This document shows positions 1-14,700 of a DNA stretch of 64,000 bases, piece by piece. The notes under the pieces were generated by a model, which did not search any database, was not told where the DNA came from, and worked only from the letters and a program-made list of their open reading frames with translations. The translations under genes and the position numbers were made by a program. The stretch lies in the NCBI RefSeq assembly GCF_964204865.1, contig NC_135262.1, forward strand, positions 12,958,001 through 13,022,000, written 5' to 3'. Source of the DNA: Styela clava (taxonomy: Eukaryota > Chordata > Ascidiacea > Stolidobranchia > Styelidae). Position 1 is the stretch's first letter, and each line of letters begins with the position of its first letter.

Positions 1-2570
1 ATGGATTTTTTTTTCAATTCACGGGAACCGTGTTATATAATATCTAGTACACGCCCTATGACAAAGTTTCATTTCCACTCGTGCGCAACCGAAGTGTTGA
101 ATTTCAAAATCCGGGAAGAAGAAATTCACGGGTAATGCTTTTATAAAATTTCGCGCTAAACTGATTTTAACACCAGCCACGAGCTATTTCCAGTTCATCG
201 CTCTTCATAAAGGAATTAAAATGTACTTCAAGTTGAGCAACACGGTCGCAATTTCAATACTTGACTTTCAACAAAATGAACAGCTCTTAACTATATGTCA
301 TTTTATTGAACAGGTATTGTACACATGAATTGTTTTTCATAATAGTTGTATTACGGTGAAAAACCGCTTTGTATTTCATAAAATCAAAGAACAATGCTCA
401 AATATTTCCATAATTAAAATAAGAATCGGTCTTCGTACTCATCAGAAAGAAATTTATTGTATCCAGAACTTTGTCCGATATACTTCGTTTCGTGCGTTGC
501 TTTTCAAACGCGTCATGGTTTGGAATGCTCGCAAATATTATTAGACACTAAATGCTAAATTCTTGCTGTTTTTGTTGTTTGTGATGAAAAATTGCTTTTC
601 TCCGCAAATAGACATCCCTGGAGTCTATGCCAAAATCCATTTTGATTCATTGTTGAAAATATGTACTTTTGGTACCATAAAAATCTGAATTGGAAAATCT
701 AATGTTAAACTTATCGACGATGTCACTAATTTCCTAACAAAGCTCAATCGATACTCTTCACAAAACAATTTTGATTTTTACTTCCGATACTGAAAGATGA
801 AAAATGGGTGTAGCCCTATTCCTTTGCAAAAAAACTTCAAGAACTATAATTTGCTTTCGTAACCCCCAAACGTGTCCGCTAGTTGACGCTGTACTTCAAT
901 GTTTAGTATGTTCAGGTGTTTACTGATATATTATAAACATGACAAAAATTGATCAAATATTTTGTCTTCGAATTTTGAAGAGCAGTGAACTTTTTTAGGC
1001 CTTCATGAAGCTGACCAAATTTCTTACGTGTTTGTGCTCAGTAATAAGTAGATTATTTTTTATTATACTGAAAATACACTTTGTACAAACAGAATGAAAA
1101 ACTAAAAAAGAACAGTAAGAACTAGCTGAACAGTAAGCCAAAGTTATTCAGCAAGATCAATCTAACATAAATTACCTAAATTAACCAACTCATTAAAACA
1201 CAGAATACACCAGTTCAATTAAAACTAAGTAAATCAAAAAGATAGTGTGTATCAGCAATTAACAATGATGTTTAGATATGATAATATTCATGTATATATG
1301 ATAAAAGTTAGATAGGCTACTGAAGTTGTAACTGTTTCATGAAATACGAAACAGATATCAAGAGAATAATATCAAATCAATGATCAAGATCTTGTTTTGT
1401 ACGACACAAATAGGGCCTAATACTTTTAGTTTGGCTTCATGAATAAGCTTTATTGCACTCAATGAGATATGGGTGCAATTTACATTATAACATATACCAA
1501 AAGCATAATCTATTGACATTACCAGCGAAAACTATTTCGAAAACCACAAAACATACACAAAACCTTTGTTCTAGTCATTGTAGAGATATCCAGTTATCAA
1601 GGAATATGATAGGTTGAGCAATGTCCTGGCAAAAACAAACAAGACCACATAATGTAAACCGATAAAAGAAGATCGTGAGCGTTTTATATTTTACACTGAA
1701 AGGGATATAGATAAAGTCACGTTATCTTCACGAAATATTAATACAACTTACAAGACGTTTATATTTCAATCAATTTTGGGATTTATGTAGTGAGAAACGA
1801 GGTACAAAGCAATTTGACTTTGTCAAAGAGCGAGTGTTTCGCTCGTTCACTGAACTAATAGAAACAAAATGATTGCCAATAGTTGCAGAAAACGATTGTT
1901 TTGAAATTGATGCATAACCTTAGAAACCTCTATCTTTAGGTTGTCATATAATTTCTAGCACTGTGTATTTTTCAACAATAAACACAACTTTGTTGCATAA
2001 CATCCTTTATTTATTTCAGGGTTCACGTCTTTTTACACAATTTGTACAGTTCGACAAATCTTTTATAAAAATTAAGAAACTCAAAGGTCCCAGTTCAGAT
2101 CCCTGAACAACTCCGCAGTGAACAGCCAACATTGGACGGCTGGACACTTCGTGGAATTGATATCAATAGACCAGATAATTATGTAGTACATTGCTTGCAG
2201 AGTACAGTGGTGTCTTAGCTTAACTCTTGCCTTCACTAAATTTAGAACAGTACAACAAACAAACATTTGTCAAATTTATAATTACTGAAACGTTGGATGG
2301 TTGGTTTGGAACCCAAATTGACATGAGTATCCCCCATTGCTAAGACTCCGGAAGTTCGAGTCGAGTTTGGAAAATCTGATCCTGACCGACATATCCCCAC
2401 AGCTTAGGAATGGTAAATTGAATTCTTGGACTGCTATGGTAGGCTAAATCATTCTTCATGAAAAAATCCCCACTGCCCGAAAGTTGTAGACGGAGCGTGA
2501 ATGGAGTATGCCCTGGATTATAAATATTACAAACCCTTGCACTATCATTTAACCTGATCTCACACATTTC
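1..2570. other. non-coding flank, no gene seen
   Basis: No open frame here carries recognisable protein motifs, and the short ORFs (the longest is about 60 codons) are what random AT-rich DNA gives. Bases about 57-215 resemble 29567-29745 inside laccase 2. They share ACTCGTGCG, CGGGAAG followed by AATTCACGG, and an ACTATTTCC-like block in the same order, so this is one copy of a dispersed repeat. Nothing else could be named. Confidence 0.5.
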
Positions 2571-2580
2571 CACTATAATT

Positions 2581-3027
2581 CAGGGTCGGCAACCTTTTGT
2601 CGCTCGCGGGCCAAAATTAAAGGTTGCAAGTCATTGGAGGGCCGCATATATTTTTAGAATGTTAAAAATCGAATGGATGACCAATGAATCACATTTTATC
2701 ACACAGATCAGGAGTTAAATTTTAAGCAGCGCGCGAAGACTGACCATTTGAATATTTTTTGCGCCATCAAACCATTTGCACTTAGCATCAACTGCGTTTT
2801 GTTGTCATTTGTCTAAATTATAATTAAATTATAGGCCTATTAAACAAGTAATTATATACTTGTTACGTTATAATATAATTTAGTCTACACGTAAATTCTT
2901 TTGCGTAAAGAATGTTATCGACAAAACAGCTATAATTTGTTACTATAATTCAGTGAAGCGTCGCGGGCCGGATTATATTGCTCCGCGGGCCGGATCCGGC
3001 CCGCGGGCCGTAGGTTGCCGACCCCTG
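2581..3027. mobile_element. hAT-type MITE (447 bp)
   Basis: A non-autonomous element with imperfect terminal inverted repeats: CAGGGTCGGCAACC at the left, and GGTTGCCGACCCCTG at the right. Next to the ends lie GC-rich CGCGGGCC blocks. Flanks CACTATAA (2571-2578) and CACTATAT (3028-3035) look like a slightly decayed 8-bp target-site duplication, as hAT elements make. There is no coding capacity. A diverged relative lies at 26178-26636. Confidence 0.75.
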
Positions 3028-3035
3028 CACTATAT

Positions 3036-6000
3036 GAAGAGAAGGCTAAAAGTTTGTAGTTGAACAACCATGTTGTATTGAAAGTTTCATATTTAAATTT
3101 TCAACAGAAACGGATTTCTCCACTCTTTATTTTCATAAAACCAAAAAAATAATGTGATTTTTTTTCAGTTTTGAAGTATATCAAATTATAAAGCAATAGT
3201 AATGTAAACGGTTTAAGTGTCCAAACAAAACGATGTAGTAGTATGTACAGGTGGTATTGTTGTTCTTGGAGTGTAGTGATACTTATCAGGCATGGAGCAA
3301 ACTTTGCATTGACCAAAAATAAGCAAAAAGGGTTTTTAGGCGATCGCGTTCGACGGTAATATACTGTAAAGAAAAGACCGTCTATTTCCTCGCTTAATCG
3401 ACATTTGAATGCTGGCAATACCCTGCTATTCTGTTGCCCCAGTCCACAGGTTCACACGATAAGCAGTCAAGAAATATTCACGATGCACTTTTGTATTTAA
3501 GACTCGGATGCAATATTCAGACATCAAGGTCTGATAACAAAAAAGATAGTGTGCACAATGCAACAGACACAACTTAAAAATGGACAAGCAATTAAAAACA
3601 CGTCGAAACACGACAAACGCGCAACGCAAAAGCGCCACACAGTGGAATGAACGTAAGACTACCTATTCTTGAGCAGACATATTGCAGCAAGTTGCATAAT
3701 GGTTGCACAATTTTGAAAAAAATCCAAAGTCGACTTCATATAAGACACATCATGGTATGTGCTGCTGTCTCGATCATGAAGTAATCTACCTCCCATTTCG
3801 AATTAAATACCCTTCCCTTTCCTGCCACTTTTCTTTTCCGTTTTAACCACATGAAGTAATGTTTAAAAGTTTTAGGCAGTTTAATATAGGCAATAGACGA
3901 GACAATATATATAAATAGAGACAACACAACACCAAGTACACATATACATAACGATGAAATCACACTTTAGGCGTAAATACACCACCTTAGAGTGGTGAGA
4001 CCATATAATATGAATGGGCGAAGTATAAAAGATAAATGTGCGGTGGCTATATGGTATGCGACACTCACGGATGATAGTAGAGTCTTTAATAAAATATGGT
4101 TGTTTCAGCAAAAAATGTGAACCATACTGATTTTGGTGCAATACTTCAGTTCGCGTATCAATTTGATAGTTATCTTCACTCTTGCTACAGCTTCCTTGCA
4201 TTATATACAACGGATCCACCGGCGCAAAAGAATAGAAGACGGAGAAGTTATTACTCGTTTTGTTGCATCGATGTCGCACTCTGTGATTCGAACGTGAAGA
4301 TAGTTGAACAAAACTTATTTTCATTGAATTCCTATATGAGGGTCAATGATAATATTATGTTCTTCACATAATGAAATGAGATCGAACATACGCTATGACC
4401 AATTAAATTGTGGCAAGCATAGCCATGCTGCAATAATATATAATATTTAAATGATGCGTTCCAAGTAGATCAATAGTAAAAAAAATACACTTCTTATGCC
4501 GTAATGGAATTCAAGCTCCAATCTATCGTTACTCTCATGTATGCAGTTGGGTATGAATATGTATTGATCCAGTTTCCAGTTGTTGTTAAGCAAGTTCAAC
4601 AATTAGTAGCTTGAGTATTTGTTTATTATACGTTAAGTTTTGTCGTTAATTTTAAACTGATCCACATCAAAGCGGCATCAATCATATAAATTTGAAAAGT
4701 CAAATTTGAGTTACCTGAGATGAAAAGTATTTTAAAGGAATCATGGTAGTGACGGGAATTATGTTTGATAATTGTTATTGAAATACTTTTTTTCTGTTTA
4801 TCTTTTCGCACTAACAAAAAACAGGATGTGATCCAATTTTCAACTCCAAAGAATGGAGAAATATATTGTAACAATGGCAACATCGTTGTTTCGGAATGTT
4901 TATTTGCATAGGAGCTTTATCAATTTTTAGTTGGTTTGTTATGTAATTCACTTGTGGTTATCTGTAAATGTTTGCAGTAATAGGTGAAATGTTACAGATT
5001 CTTTTTCCCCCTTTTCAATCACGTTCGAAACATTAACTTCAAGTTTTGTTTGCCTTGTCTAGACATATTGTCCCCATTTCAATATATTTAGTCGTCTTTG
5101 TGAATGCACAAACGCGAAGATCAACGATGTGCATACACGTCTATGATAATATAATGAAGATAAGGTACCATTGAAATGTTGACATTTCAAGTTCGACTGT
5201 TTAAAGTATTTGAGTAGACTTTCTACAGCTTGTTATAAAAAGAACGTAGTTACCATTCTATTTGAATGTCTTGAGATCCGTTTATTTATTCTCTTGTTGC
5301 GTGCCCTCGTCCCGTCTATGCTATTTTGCAAAGCACGGGTGTTGTCATTGAAAAGTTGAAACAACGTGACAAAACATGACAAAATGATATTTGTAACTCA
5401 TCAACTCAATACGATAGTCACTTTCCTGTAAACAAATTACTTTCATTTGAATGGAAGCTCATTTTGGGTAATACACAGACAAAACAAACTTTTATATTTT
5501 TATGATACGTCATGTTTTCGAACAAATATTCTTTTTCTTCATCTTGCCTTTGTCTATGTTGGCATAACTGAATTCGTATTGCGCACCAATAAATGACGAT
5601 TGACGCAAGCCTTGAAGCAATTCATGTCAGTACAATCAGGAAAACAGCTTTACATGTACCTTAAGTTCTCAGAAAAACATTCGTCGTAGAAATTTTTCGT
5701 GTAGATAGATCAGAGGGTAAAAAATAAATGGATGATGACTCACTGCCAGCCTAGTACCAACTGAGGTATTCGACAACCTTACGAACAAATTACTTTAGAC
5801 GGATGTAGAGAATATAAGGCTCGTTTTGCTTTTCTGTTCTGTCAACGTCCATATACTTGGCGTTTTACTTGGATGATAATCATATACTTGGCTGATTAAT
5901 ATACATGATACTAATGTTTATCCCAATTGCGTTTATTAGGCTGTTATTTCAGGGATGCTTGCAAGTCTTGGTAGAACTATATGTAGAAAATATGCTCGCT

Positions 6001-8680
6001 GTTAAAGACATTATACAGACGCCTATAAAAGGTTCATCTCAACGATCATCGAGGATTACCTCATGTGTAAACATTGTTACCCACCGGATTCCACAAAGAA
6101 AAACTCGATAGTTTAAAACAGTAAGTCATTTGCGTATAAGTCGATAATTTTGGGTACTTTAATTTTATTCTGCAATTCTCATAATAAAGCTTGTTTAGAT
6201 AAGACGGTTGTTGTATGTTTGTGGGGATTAGATCTCACTACACATTAACCAGACGATAGCCACCAGCAGCATAGAATAGACGATTAAAACACCTTATCGC
6301 AATTCCGACAATATATATATACAGAATACAATGTATACACTCTTAGATCAATTCTTATTCTGATTAACATTGAAAGTATAGAAGAATATATAGGTTTCAA
6401 CTACGTATATTAATATAATAAATGAACAAGACAAAAAAGATTCCACGTCATATTTCACGTTCTTGGAATTTTCGGTTTTTAGTAATTAAAGATTATTAAA
6501 AGTAATTTCTCAAAAACGTGTTACCTGTAGTTAACTTATTAGTGTCGAGTTGTCTCTATGGAAAAATGTTCCTAATTCCGTTTCAACCGACATGATGATT
6601 AAAAATGTTTTGAAGTGGATGATAAGTTTTGGAAAGGCAATTTTGAATTAAAATTGATGGAACTGAAAATGAGATTTTAGTTTTAAATTGCACATTTTAA
6701 TAGCCCATCAAGTGTAGCTTGAATAACGATAGAAAAAACGACAGACTCCAAATGCTACGTAAATCATCTTCTGGAAATTTAATAGCGAACTTTCCACTCG
6801 TTTTCTCTCAGGTTTTTGTTTCTTGTCAAAAATCATACCCGGCGTAATAGACTATCATGCATACCTAAAAATAATTGTACCAAAGATCATATGGACGTGT
6901 GTTTGTGATCTACACAAACCAACAAATTTTGGGTTGAAGTAGTGGGCTCAAAAGGACCCAGAGAATATTTGCAAAAAAAAACATAAACATTTTTTCATCT
7001 TTAGGTAATGCAAATTTAAAATCGAGATTAGTTGCGGAGAAAAACGTTTTTCATGACTACAACAACAACCCCAATAGCAACCATAAAAATATTTTGCCAA
7101 AACGATTCATATGTGCATTTCGTGTCCAAATAATGCATGTTATGTGATGAGAGAGCGCGTGCAACGCGAATTTATGTTCGACATGGACTTGAGCAGTTGA
7201 ATTTTTTAGGATGAAATCATTTCTAAAGTGAATGTTGATGTTAAAATAATTTTCAGGCAGAAATAACACGTTCTTAAAAACTCAGAAATCGCAACCCTGA
7301 TCATTTTGAAACCGGAAATAGTCATTTGTAGTATTGACTAGTTTATTGCACAATCTCCCGGTCAATTGTTGTTAACAATTCCACGTTCTTTCGCAGATAT
7401 TTTACGTTTGGGTCTTTATAAACTTTTGTGCATGCTGTTAAGCCATTATTATCATACATTGAAAACTATAGTTTTGAGAACATCCGAAATATTCGCATTT
7501 CCGAGTAACATGGGTGTTTGAATTTATATGCACAAACGAAAATATGGGAATAGCTATGATTTTTTCAGATAATTTCTGAAAACCGAATTATTTTTTGTCT
7601 GAGGAAATTAGATTAGATTATTTCATTGTAAACTGATCTTCCTAATATTTGAGTAGCCTGCTATTCAAGGTCGGCTAGCTAAAAGTATATTTGTCATTTG
7701 GCCTGATGAAGAATTGAAGATTATATAAGATTCCATATTAGGCCATATTCCCACGCGGATGGCGATTATTTATCTGTGCAAGGATTACCGCCTGTTTCGC
7801 TTCCGATAAAGACATGCCCTGTTAACGCTTCCGCCTGTGCAGCGTTACTCTGGTTTTCCGTATATTTTTTATCCCTTTTTGCTCGATGCGAACATCATAG
7901 GAAACCATTTGAAGTATTTTATTGAAGAAAGAGCGTTGCTCGTGATTACGGGCGACTTAGTCAGATGGGCCTCAGATCACAGGAAAAGGAAAACTCTAGT
8001 TATTTAGAAGTCAATCGTAAAAAGTTGAGTTTTTTAGTCGCAAAAAATATCGGTTGTATGAATATCATTGAATTGTGTCGTGATTTACATGCTATTTATA
8101 ATCTGTGTAAATGAGATGGCATTCCATCTCGTCACGTGTATCAAGACATAAACGAGTTAGAAACACAGGCTTTCAATTTTATGTAGCACGGTAAATTAAA
8201 GGTAATTAAACAATAAAATTTGAGCAATATCTTGTATTAGAGATTGTGTAGAAAGGCGATTTTAGCGATTCGTCACTCCCATGAGTAATTGTTCCTTCTA
8301 GGCTTGCGTTATCTTAGGAATGTGGTTGTTGACATTTCACTGTCTTTTCCTTTAGAGACTAAGACTGTCAAAAACTAGCACTCGCATAACTGCAACTCCT
8401 ATGTCAATATTCGGAATATTTAGGAAATAATAGATCACTATTTGCTTGTAACTACGACAAAGCTCTCCAAAATACGATGTATGAAGAAGTTAAATAGACG
8501 AAAATCATAAAGCGTCGAAACAAGCTTCGTTAATGCGCTAAGCACGAATCGACCAGTTGTCAACGTGCATTTAATCACGGAAGTGTTTATTATTAAGGAA
8601 AAATATAAGACTATAACGATTAATAAACATAGATAAAATAAATCCTGTTTGGTTATTTTCAGTCAGATATTAGCCACCAT
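3036..8680. other. intergenic, upstream of laccase 1
   Basis: Over 5 kb with no convincing gene. Open frames on both strands (for example minus strand 3101-3418 and 3881-4324) have low-complexity composition and no family motif. Bases about 4164-4229 are a fragment of the dispersed repeat also found at 34883, 39262, 45717 and 50334 (shared core CTTGCTACAG followed by CCTTGCATTATA). Bases about 6285-6400 resemble 42620-42720 (shared CGCAATTCCGACAATATAT-like core). The proximal promoter of laccase 1 should lie at the right end, but no clear TATA box could be chosen. Confidence 0.45.
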
Positions 8681-8719
8681 ATGTTAAGTGATATCCAGTT
8701 AAGTGGAAGGCTGAAGAAA

Positions 8720-11700
8720 ATGGAACGCTTCCAAATAATCATTCTGGCGACAAATCTTTTAATAATATTGACTGTTTATGCAGGTAAGTCAACTTTACTG
8801 CTTATTGAATTTATCATAAAAAGACTGATTTTTCAAAAATATTTCGACCCATTTGGCCTAATCATGATGATCTAATAGTCTTTTTTTTTCATTGTGTATT
8901 CTCTCCGAAAAAATCACTGCAAAACTATTAACTTAGTGATACAAAACTATCCATAGGTTTAGTTCAATGATTTATCACCTTAAGATCAGCCGTAACGAGA
9001 TTTTCAAACACTATATCTGGTACGATTAGGTTTATTTTATAGATATATTCTGATCAAAATTATAGACCAGGGAGTCTTCAAATGTAAAAAAACGGTACTC
9101 CCGAAGTATGTGAACAAAGATGGCGGACAACGGAACGTAGTATGTGTACCAGGCTAGAGTTAGGCAATAATGTTAGGTACAATTACTACTTGGCTAGTCT
9201 CCGAACTCGTAATTGAACTAAAATAAGGAAAATTGGAATGAAATTATGGCCTAACCCTAACCTGGTACACATACTACGTTCCGGTGTCCGCCATTTTGGT
9301 TCACATACTTCGGGAGTACCAAAAAACTCATATAAGATAAGTTTCGTGATTCACAATCAAATTAATTTCTCTGAACAACAATTTCTTGTAATGGTATGAA
9401 GAGATGTCTCCCTCGAGATGTTTTGGGCGGAAGTGATAATTCGTATTTGATATCATGCTAATTCAATTAAAATCAAGTCACATTTTTTGATTGCAAGATT
9501 TCAACATCACATTCATGAATTCGATTAAATCTAGCATTCAATTTTAGGTTTTTTCATTTCACAATAATACAATTTGTATGTACAATTTTGAAATATCTTT
9601 TGCTTCATTCAGATCGGCATCCATGTGACAGGCCGTGCGAATCACCGACTTCTCCAATGGAATGCAACTACCGATTTAACATAGAATGGTAACAAAATAA
9701 ACTATTTTGTTACTATTATACTAAGTTGTGTTTATTGTTGTGAAATTGGTATCTATTAATTCAAAGAACATACAGTTTTACATAAAGGTCAATTTTTAAT
9801 TGGACTGTAATCTTATATAAAATATTTGCAATGCAATTCTTTTTTTAAGAATATTGTGTGTGTTACTCGGTTCGTTGGTGCAAGTATTAGGGTGTGAATT
9901 GACCACTTGTTGCAGAATATTTGTATTGTAAATGCAATCGCTCCTCAAAGACGTGTCAGCAATTGCTTATCAATGGTCTTTTTAAATATTGTGACACGTA
10001 AATAAAACAGTATGTTGACTCGGCAAACACTTCACTTTCATTTTTGTTGTTTTAGTCATTTAAACTTATATAAATAGTACACAACTGAAATTTAAAGCGT
10101 AGGCCTATCTTGTGTAAATCTGCGCTATACCTAAGGATATATCTCTTGTGAAAGGCTTAATTGTTTTTATATACTGAAATTCCCATCTAATTATACAACT
10201 AATGAGTTTGCCTTGTAATACGAATCGGTAATTCACATTTAATTATGCAACTGATGAGTTTGCCTCGTAATACGAACCGAATCGGAATGATGCCAATTTA
10301 CTCATTTTTAACATACTTCATCGATTACACGTAAAAAGGATTTCGTATCACGTATCACTTTTTCCATCATATACACTTCGCTTACAAATTTGAAAGTTAT
10401 TAAGTAATAAACGAACTATAAATTGTAGCACATTATTTTGCCTTTCAGGTATTACACAATGTCAAAGGCATGTTACGACTGCCCCTTCGTTGCTTCAGAT
10501 TGCTTGAGGCCACACTGCGTCGCAGCTGATGGGATATCTCGGCCTGTTATAACAGTCAACAGAACTTTTCCGGGACCATCTGTTCGGGTAAAAAATATCA
10601 ATAATATCTCCCGCCATCTAGCATAAGTATAGTTTTTTTTTAAACTTGGTCTCTCGAATATTAGTCCAAAAATGCAATTGTCAGCCATGTCAAATCACCA
10701 AAACAATTACAACATCTGCTGTGCTCATGTCGTTACTTACTACACAGACAAGCAAGTGGATAACCGGCTTGGGATGGCAAAAAAATTTGGCTTGAATGGG
10801 CCACGCATTATATTTTATTATGACTGAATAGAATGTGGTCCCTAGATCCACAAAGTTTCTTTCGGATTATTTTGCCGAAAGGTTGCATTGCACTGATTTT
10901 AAAGCTTAGATTTTTAATTTTTTGTTGTAAAATAGTACAATAATGGATATTTCTCAAAACCTTTTTGTGCCCCCTCAAACCTGTGTAAGATAGCGGTAGT
11001 CCTAGACAAAAACAGTTGTCGCAAATAAATGCTAAACTGTAGAAGAATTTTGCATATGTTAAAGGTTTGTCACAATGACATTGTTCGTGTCGAAGTCGTG
11101 AACGACCTTGGTGACAATGAAGGCATTACAATACACTGGCATGGTCTTTACATGAGAGACTCCCCACACATGGACGGGGTACCTATGCTAACCCAATGTT
11201 CGATTCCTGCCAAAACATCATTTACCTACGAATTTCGTGCCGATCCTCCAGGTATTATATAGTCACATAATTAATGGAAAATATCGGAAATTTGAACAAA
11301 CAATCAATAATACCTAAAAAATAAAAACCGTTTAGTTTGCCGATATGTCTGGTCATTTTCTAATACCCGATCAGTTAAACACATTTGCCAAACGTTGCAA
11401 ATGGCGTAAGCTATAGTTTGTATATAATGAATCTCAGCACCATTGTAATGTTTATAATGATATCTCAATTGTTTCTAGGAACGCATTGGTGGCATTCGCA
11501 TGCTGGATTACAAAGATCTGATGGATTGGCGGGTCCTATCATTGTCAATCGGCCCAAACAAGATGATCCACATTACGATTTGTATGACGTTGGTTCGTAT
11601 GTTGTATACAAATCAATATGTCACGTAATCGTGTTTACCAGTCTATGCAATTTCATGATTTTCTTCAGCGTTACTGAAAAACGCTTAAAAATATGGCAGC

Positions 11701-14700
11701 TATCATTGGGCAATCACTAAAATACCAAGTGTTAGATAAACTTGAATTTGGACTATTAAACGCAGCACACCACCTAGGCATTCAAAATATTGCAAAGCAG
11801 CACATGCTATCACAGTCCTGACGAAATAAAGCCACTCCAATTTCTCGAGTATTACAAAAGTTGTTTTCATTATAGCTATTCATTTTCATCTTCTCGACCT
11901 ACTGGTAAAGTCAATTCAGAGTTATGAACGATTAGTTTTATATTCAGAGCCGTTTTTCTAGGTTGGGTAGAGTTCAAATATATGTCTCAAGAGCCGTTTC
12001 AGAAAGAGGCCACGTCACACTGCAGAGTAACCTCGTCGAAATATTGACTGGCATCATTACCGCAAATTGTTATAATGTCAATAATCACCTGCGATGCACA
12101 TTTATTTTATTATCAACATCGTATTCATTAGTTCTTGGATAACAAATACAGAAGGATATTTCCTAATTCCATGTTAATGTTATATGAATAGATTCAGAAG
12201 AATATGTCATTTTTGTGTTCGATTGGCTTCATCAACCAAGTTTAACAAAATTTCTTGCGCATCACCATTCGTCTGGAAGTAACAAAGGAGAGAATATTTT
12301 GATAAATGGAAAAGGTGTATTCAAATTTCAAAGTAAGGTTTTATTAAGGTTTTTTTTTCAAAAAATATGTCAGTGAGAAAATTGGTCGTCAACAATATTC
12401 TCAATAGCGTCAACATGTCAGGAACGTATTGGAGTAATTTTAGTTTGTTTATTTATCCAAAGCCGCGGTAACAATTGCTCACTACACAAGACACAAAACC
12501 ATTTGTAGTATATAGTACACTGAATATATTTTAGTGTAATAGGAAACTTTGTATTTTTCAATCTTAGATATACTAGCCAATATTGATTTGAATATTTCAA
12601 ACTGGTTTGATTAATGGAAGTAGCCTACATTTTCCATGTGTTTACACCTTTGTTTTGCAAGGAATTTTATAATTCAACCGACAATTCTACGCACTTTACA
12701 CCGAGAGAAGTTTTCATTGTGGAAAGAAATAAGCGATACAGATTTAGAACAATAAGCAATGCGGTATTGTTCTGTCCATACGAGGTGAGATTGACGTTTT
12801 AAAAGTTACAATTTTGTAAATATCATTTTGTTTCGGAAATATACCCAAGCGGAACTTCGATCGACTCAAATTTTGATTTAATTTGATATTCGATTTCGAA
12901 ATTTCGCCAAATTATTACAGATTACAATTGATGGGCATGAACTCAACATTATTGCATCAGATGGAGCTGACATTAAACCCTACTTAGTCACATCTTTGGT
13001 TGTTCATGGCGGAGAACGATTTGACTTTGTTGTCAACGCTTCTCAAGATATTTCAAACTACTGGATACGAATTCAAGGAATGGCTGATTGCCGGAACCAG
13101 TCTCAAAGGGCAATCCTGAGGTGAACTGCAGATTGTGATAAAAAAGATCGTTAAATACGACTAATAACGATTTGATATCGATGAATCGTGGTCATGATTG
13201 CATTTTAATGAAGAGATCTCAAGGGACAATTTTAATAAACTTATTCAGTCAGGATTATTCTGTAGCAATTTTACATTGGAAGGTTTTGTGATTGGGTTCT
13301 AAAAGAGCAGAGCCCTGAATACCACACATTGTTATACCTAAAATATCTCAAACGACGTCTTATGTGCTAACACACATGAAACCTACATTAATTTATACTA
13401 ACAGGTACCAAGGTGCAGGTACCGAGGACCCGGTGACGTCATCAGATCTCATAACCAGTAGTAAATTACAACTTAATCCTTGGAATATCGCAGAAAACGA
13501 AAGTTATACTCAGGTATCTTCGCTTCAACGAGAACATTCTGATGCATATCCTGCAAGCGAACGATACGCAGGTACGCTTTTGAAGCTTTCGTTCAAGTCG
13601 TCTTCTAATTAAAATACCATATGTTTATATATGATTTCCTTCAAAGAGAAAGTATGCAAAATTTATGCATATTTGCCTGTTACAAAATAGTATATCTTGG
13701 GTTAGTTTATTTTGTTTAGTTTATGAACGTCAAGACGGTGCCAATATGGAAATGACGTTCTTTGATTGATACAAAGAGAATTGATTGTCTTGTGCAGACA
13801 TCACCAAGCCTATTTTAGTAAAAATACTTCTCTATGTTCAAGCGTTCGCCACGTGACAGCAGTGACGAACAGAGTGACGCAGAGCTGACTTAGCGCCACG
13901 CAATCCAGTTTTTCGTTAGGGAGTCCCAACTTAGACGGCCATAGTTGTTCTTTGACGATAGCAACAGGCCTGCTCGCGCTACATGTACTCTAATAAAATT
14001 AGTCAAATATATCAATTCCTCATATTATGAGTGTAAAAAAGGTGGCCAAGGTAAACTGCGAGGAAACGTATTTCCTAACCCATAACAACGTTAAACCACA
14101 TTGCCTGGTGTGTTTTCAACTAATATCTATCAGAAAGAATATAATTTGAAGCAACATAACAAAACCAAACACGAGAAAAGATTCCGAAAATATCACAGTA
14201 TTTCTCGGGAAGCAATTTTAAAATAACTAAAGGCTTTATATATCTTTTTTTAAAAAAAGATTACAACGGTGATATATATATTCAAAATATATGTAAAGTG
14301 AGTGAACTTGCGATGTTTGAATCACTTTAGGGTTCTCTCCGACTGCGCCCCGCGAGACATCCTCAAAATTTTTTGCGGCCCCCCAACCTCGCAACCTTGC
14401 ACCACTCTAAATTAAGCCATTCTGTAAAATTGTTGCCTAAGTGTGAACTATAGATGTTTTGTTTTAAGACAAGAAATACAGAGCATCATGGATCTTAAAA
14501 ACATTAAAATCATTCATATTTGGCAGTGATGTAGCTGAGACTAAAATGACAAAATACAATTCTACATTATGTTTCCTATGCATCAGTTTATAGGATATTG
14601 GGTAATTTAGCTCCTTTTGGTTAATAGTAGTACGTGTTTCAACTTCAAATCATTCTAATCTTACGTAAATATTAAAATTAGAAACAAGCCATAGTGATAA

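Noticed and set aside
3101..4324. Minus-strand open frames of 70-147 codons, some overlapping
   Set aside because: They overlap one another in different frames, have no recognisable motif and low-complexity composition; nothing supports a gene.
14330..14410. GC-rich patch in laccase 1 intron 9 (GCGCCCCGCGAG, GCGGCCCCCCAACC)
   Set aside because: It looks like a worn hAT-type end, but no partner end or target duplication was found, so no element is called.
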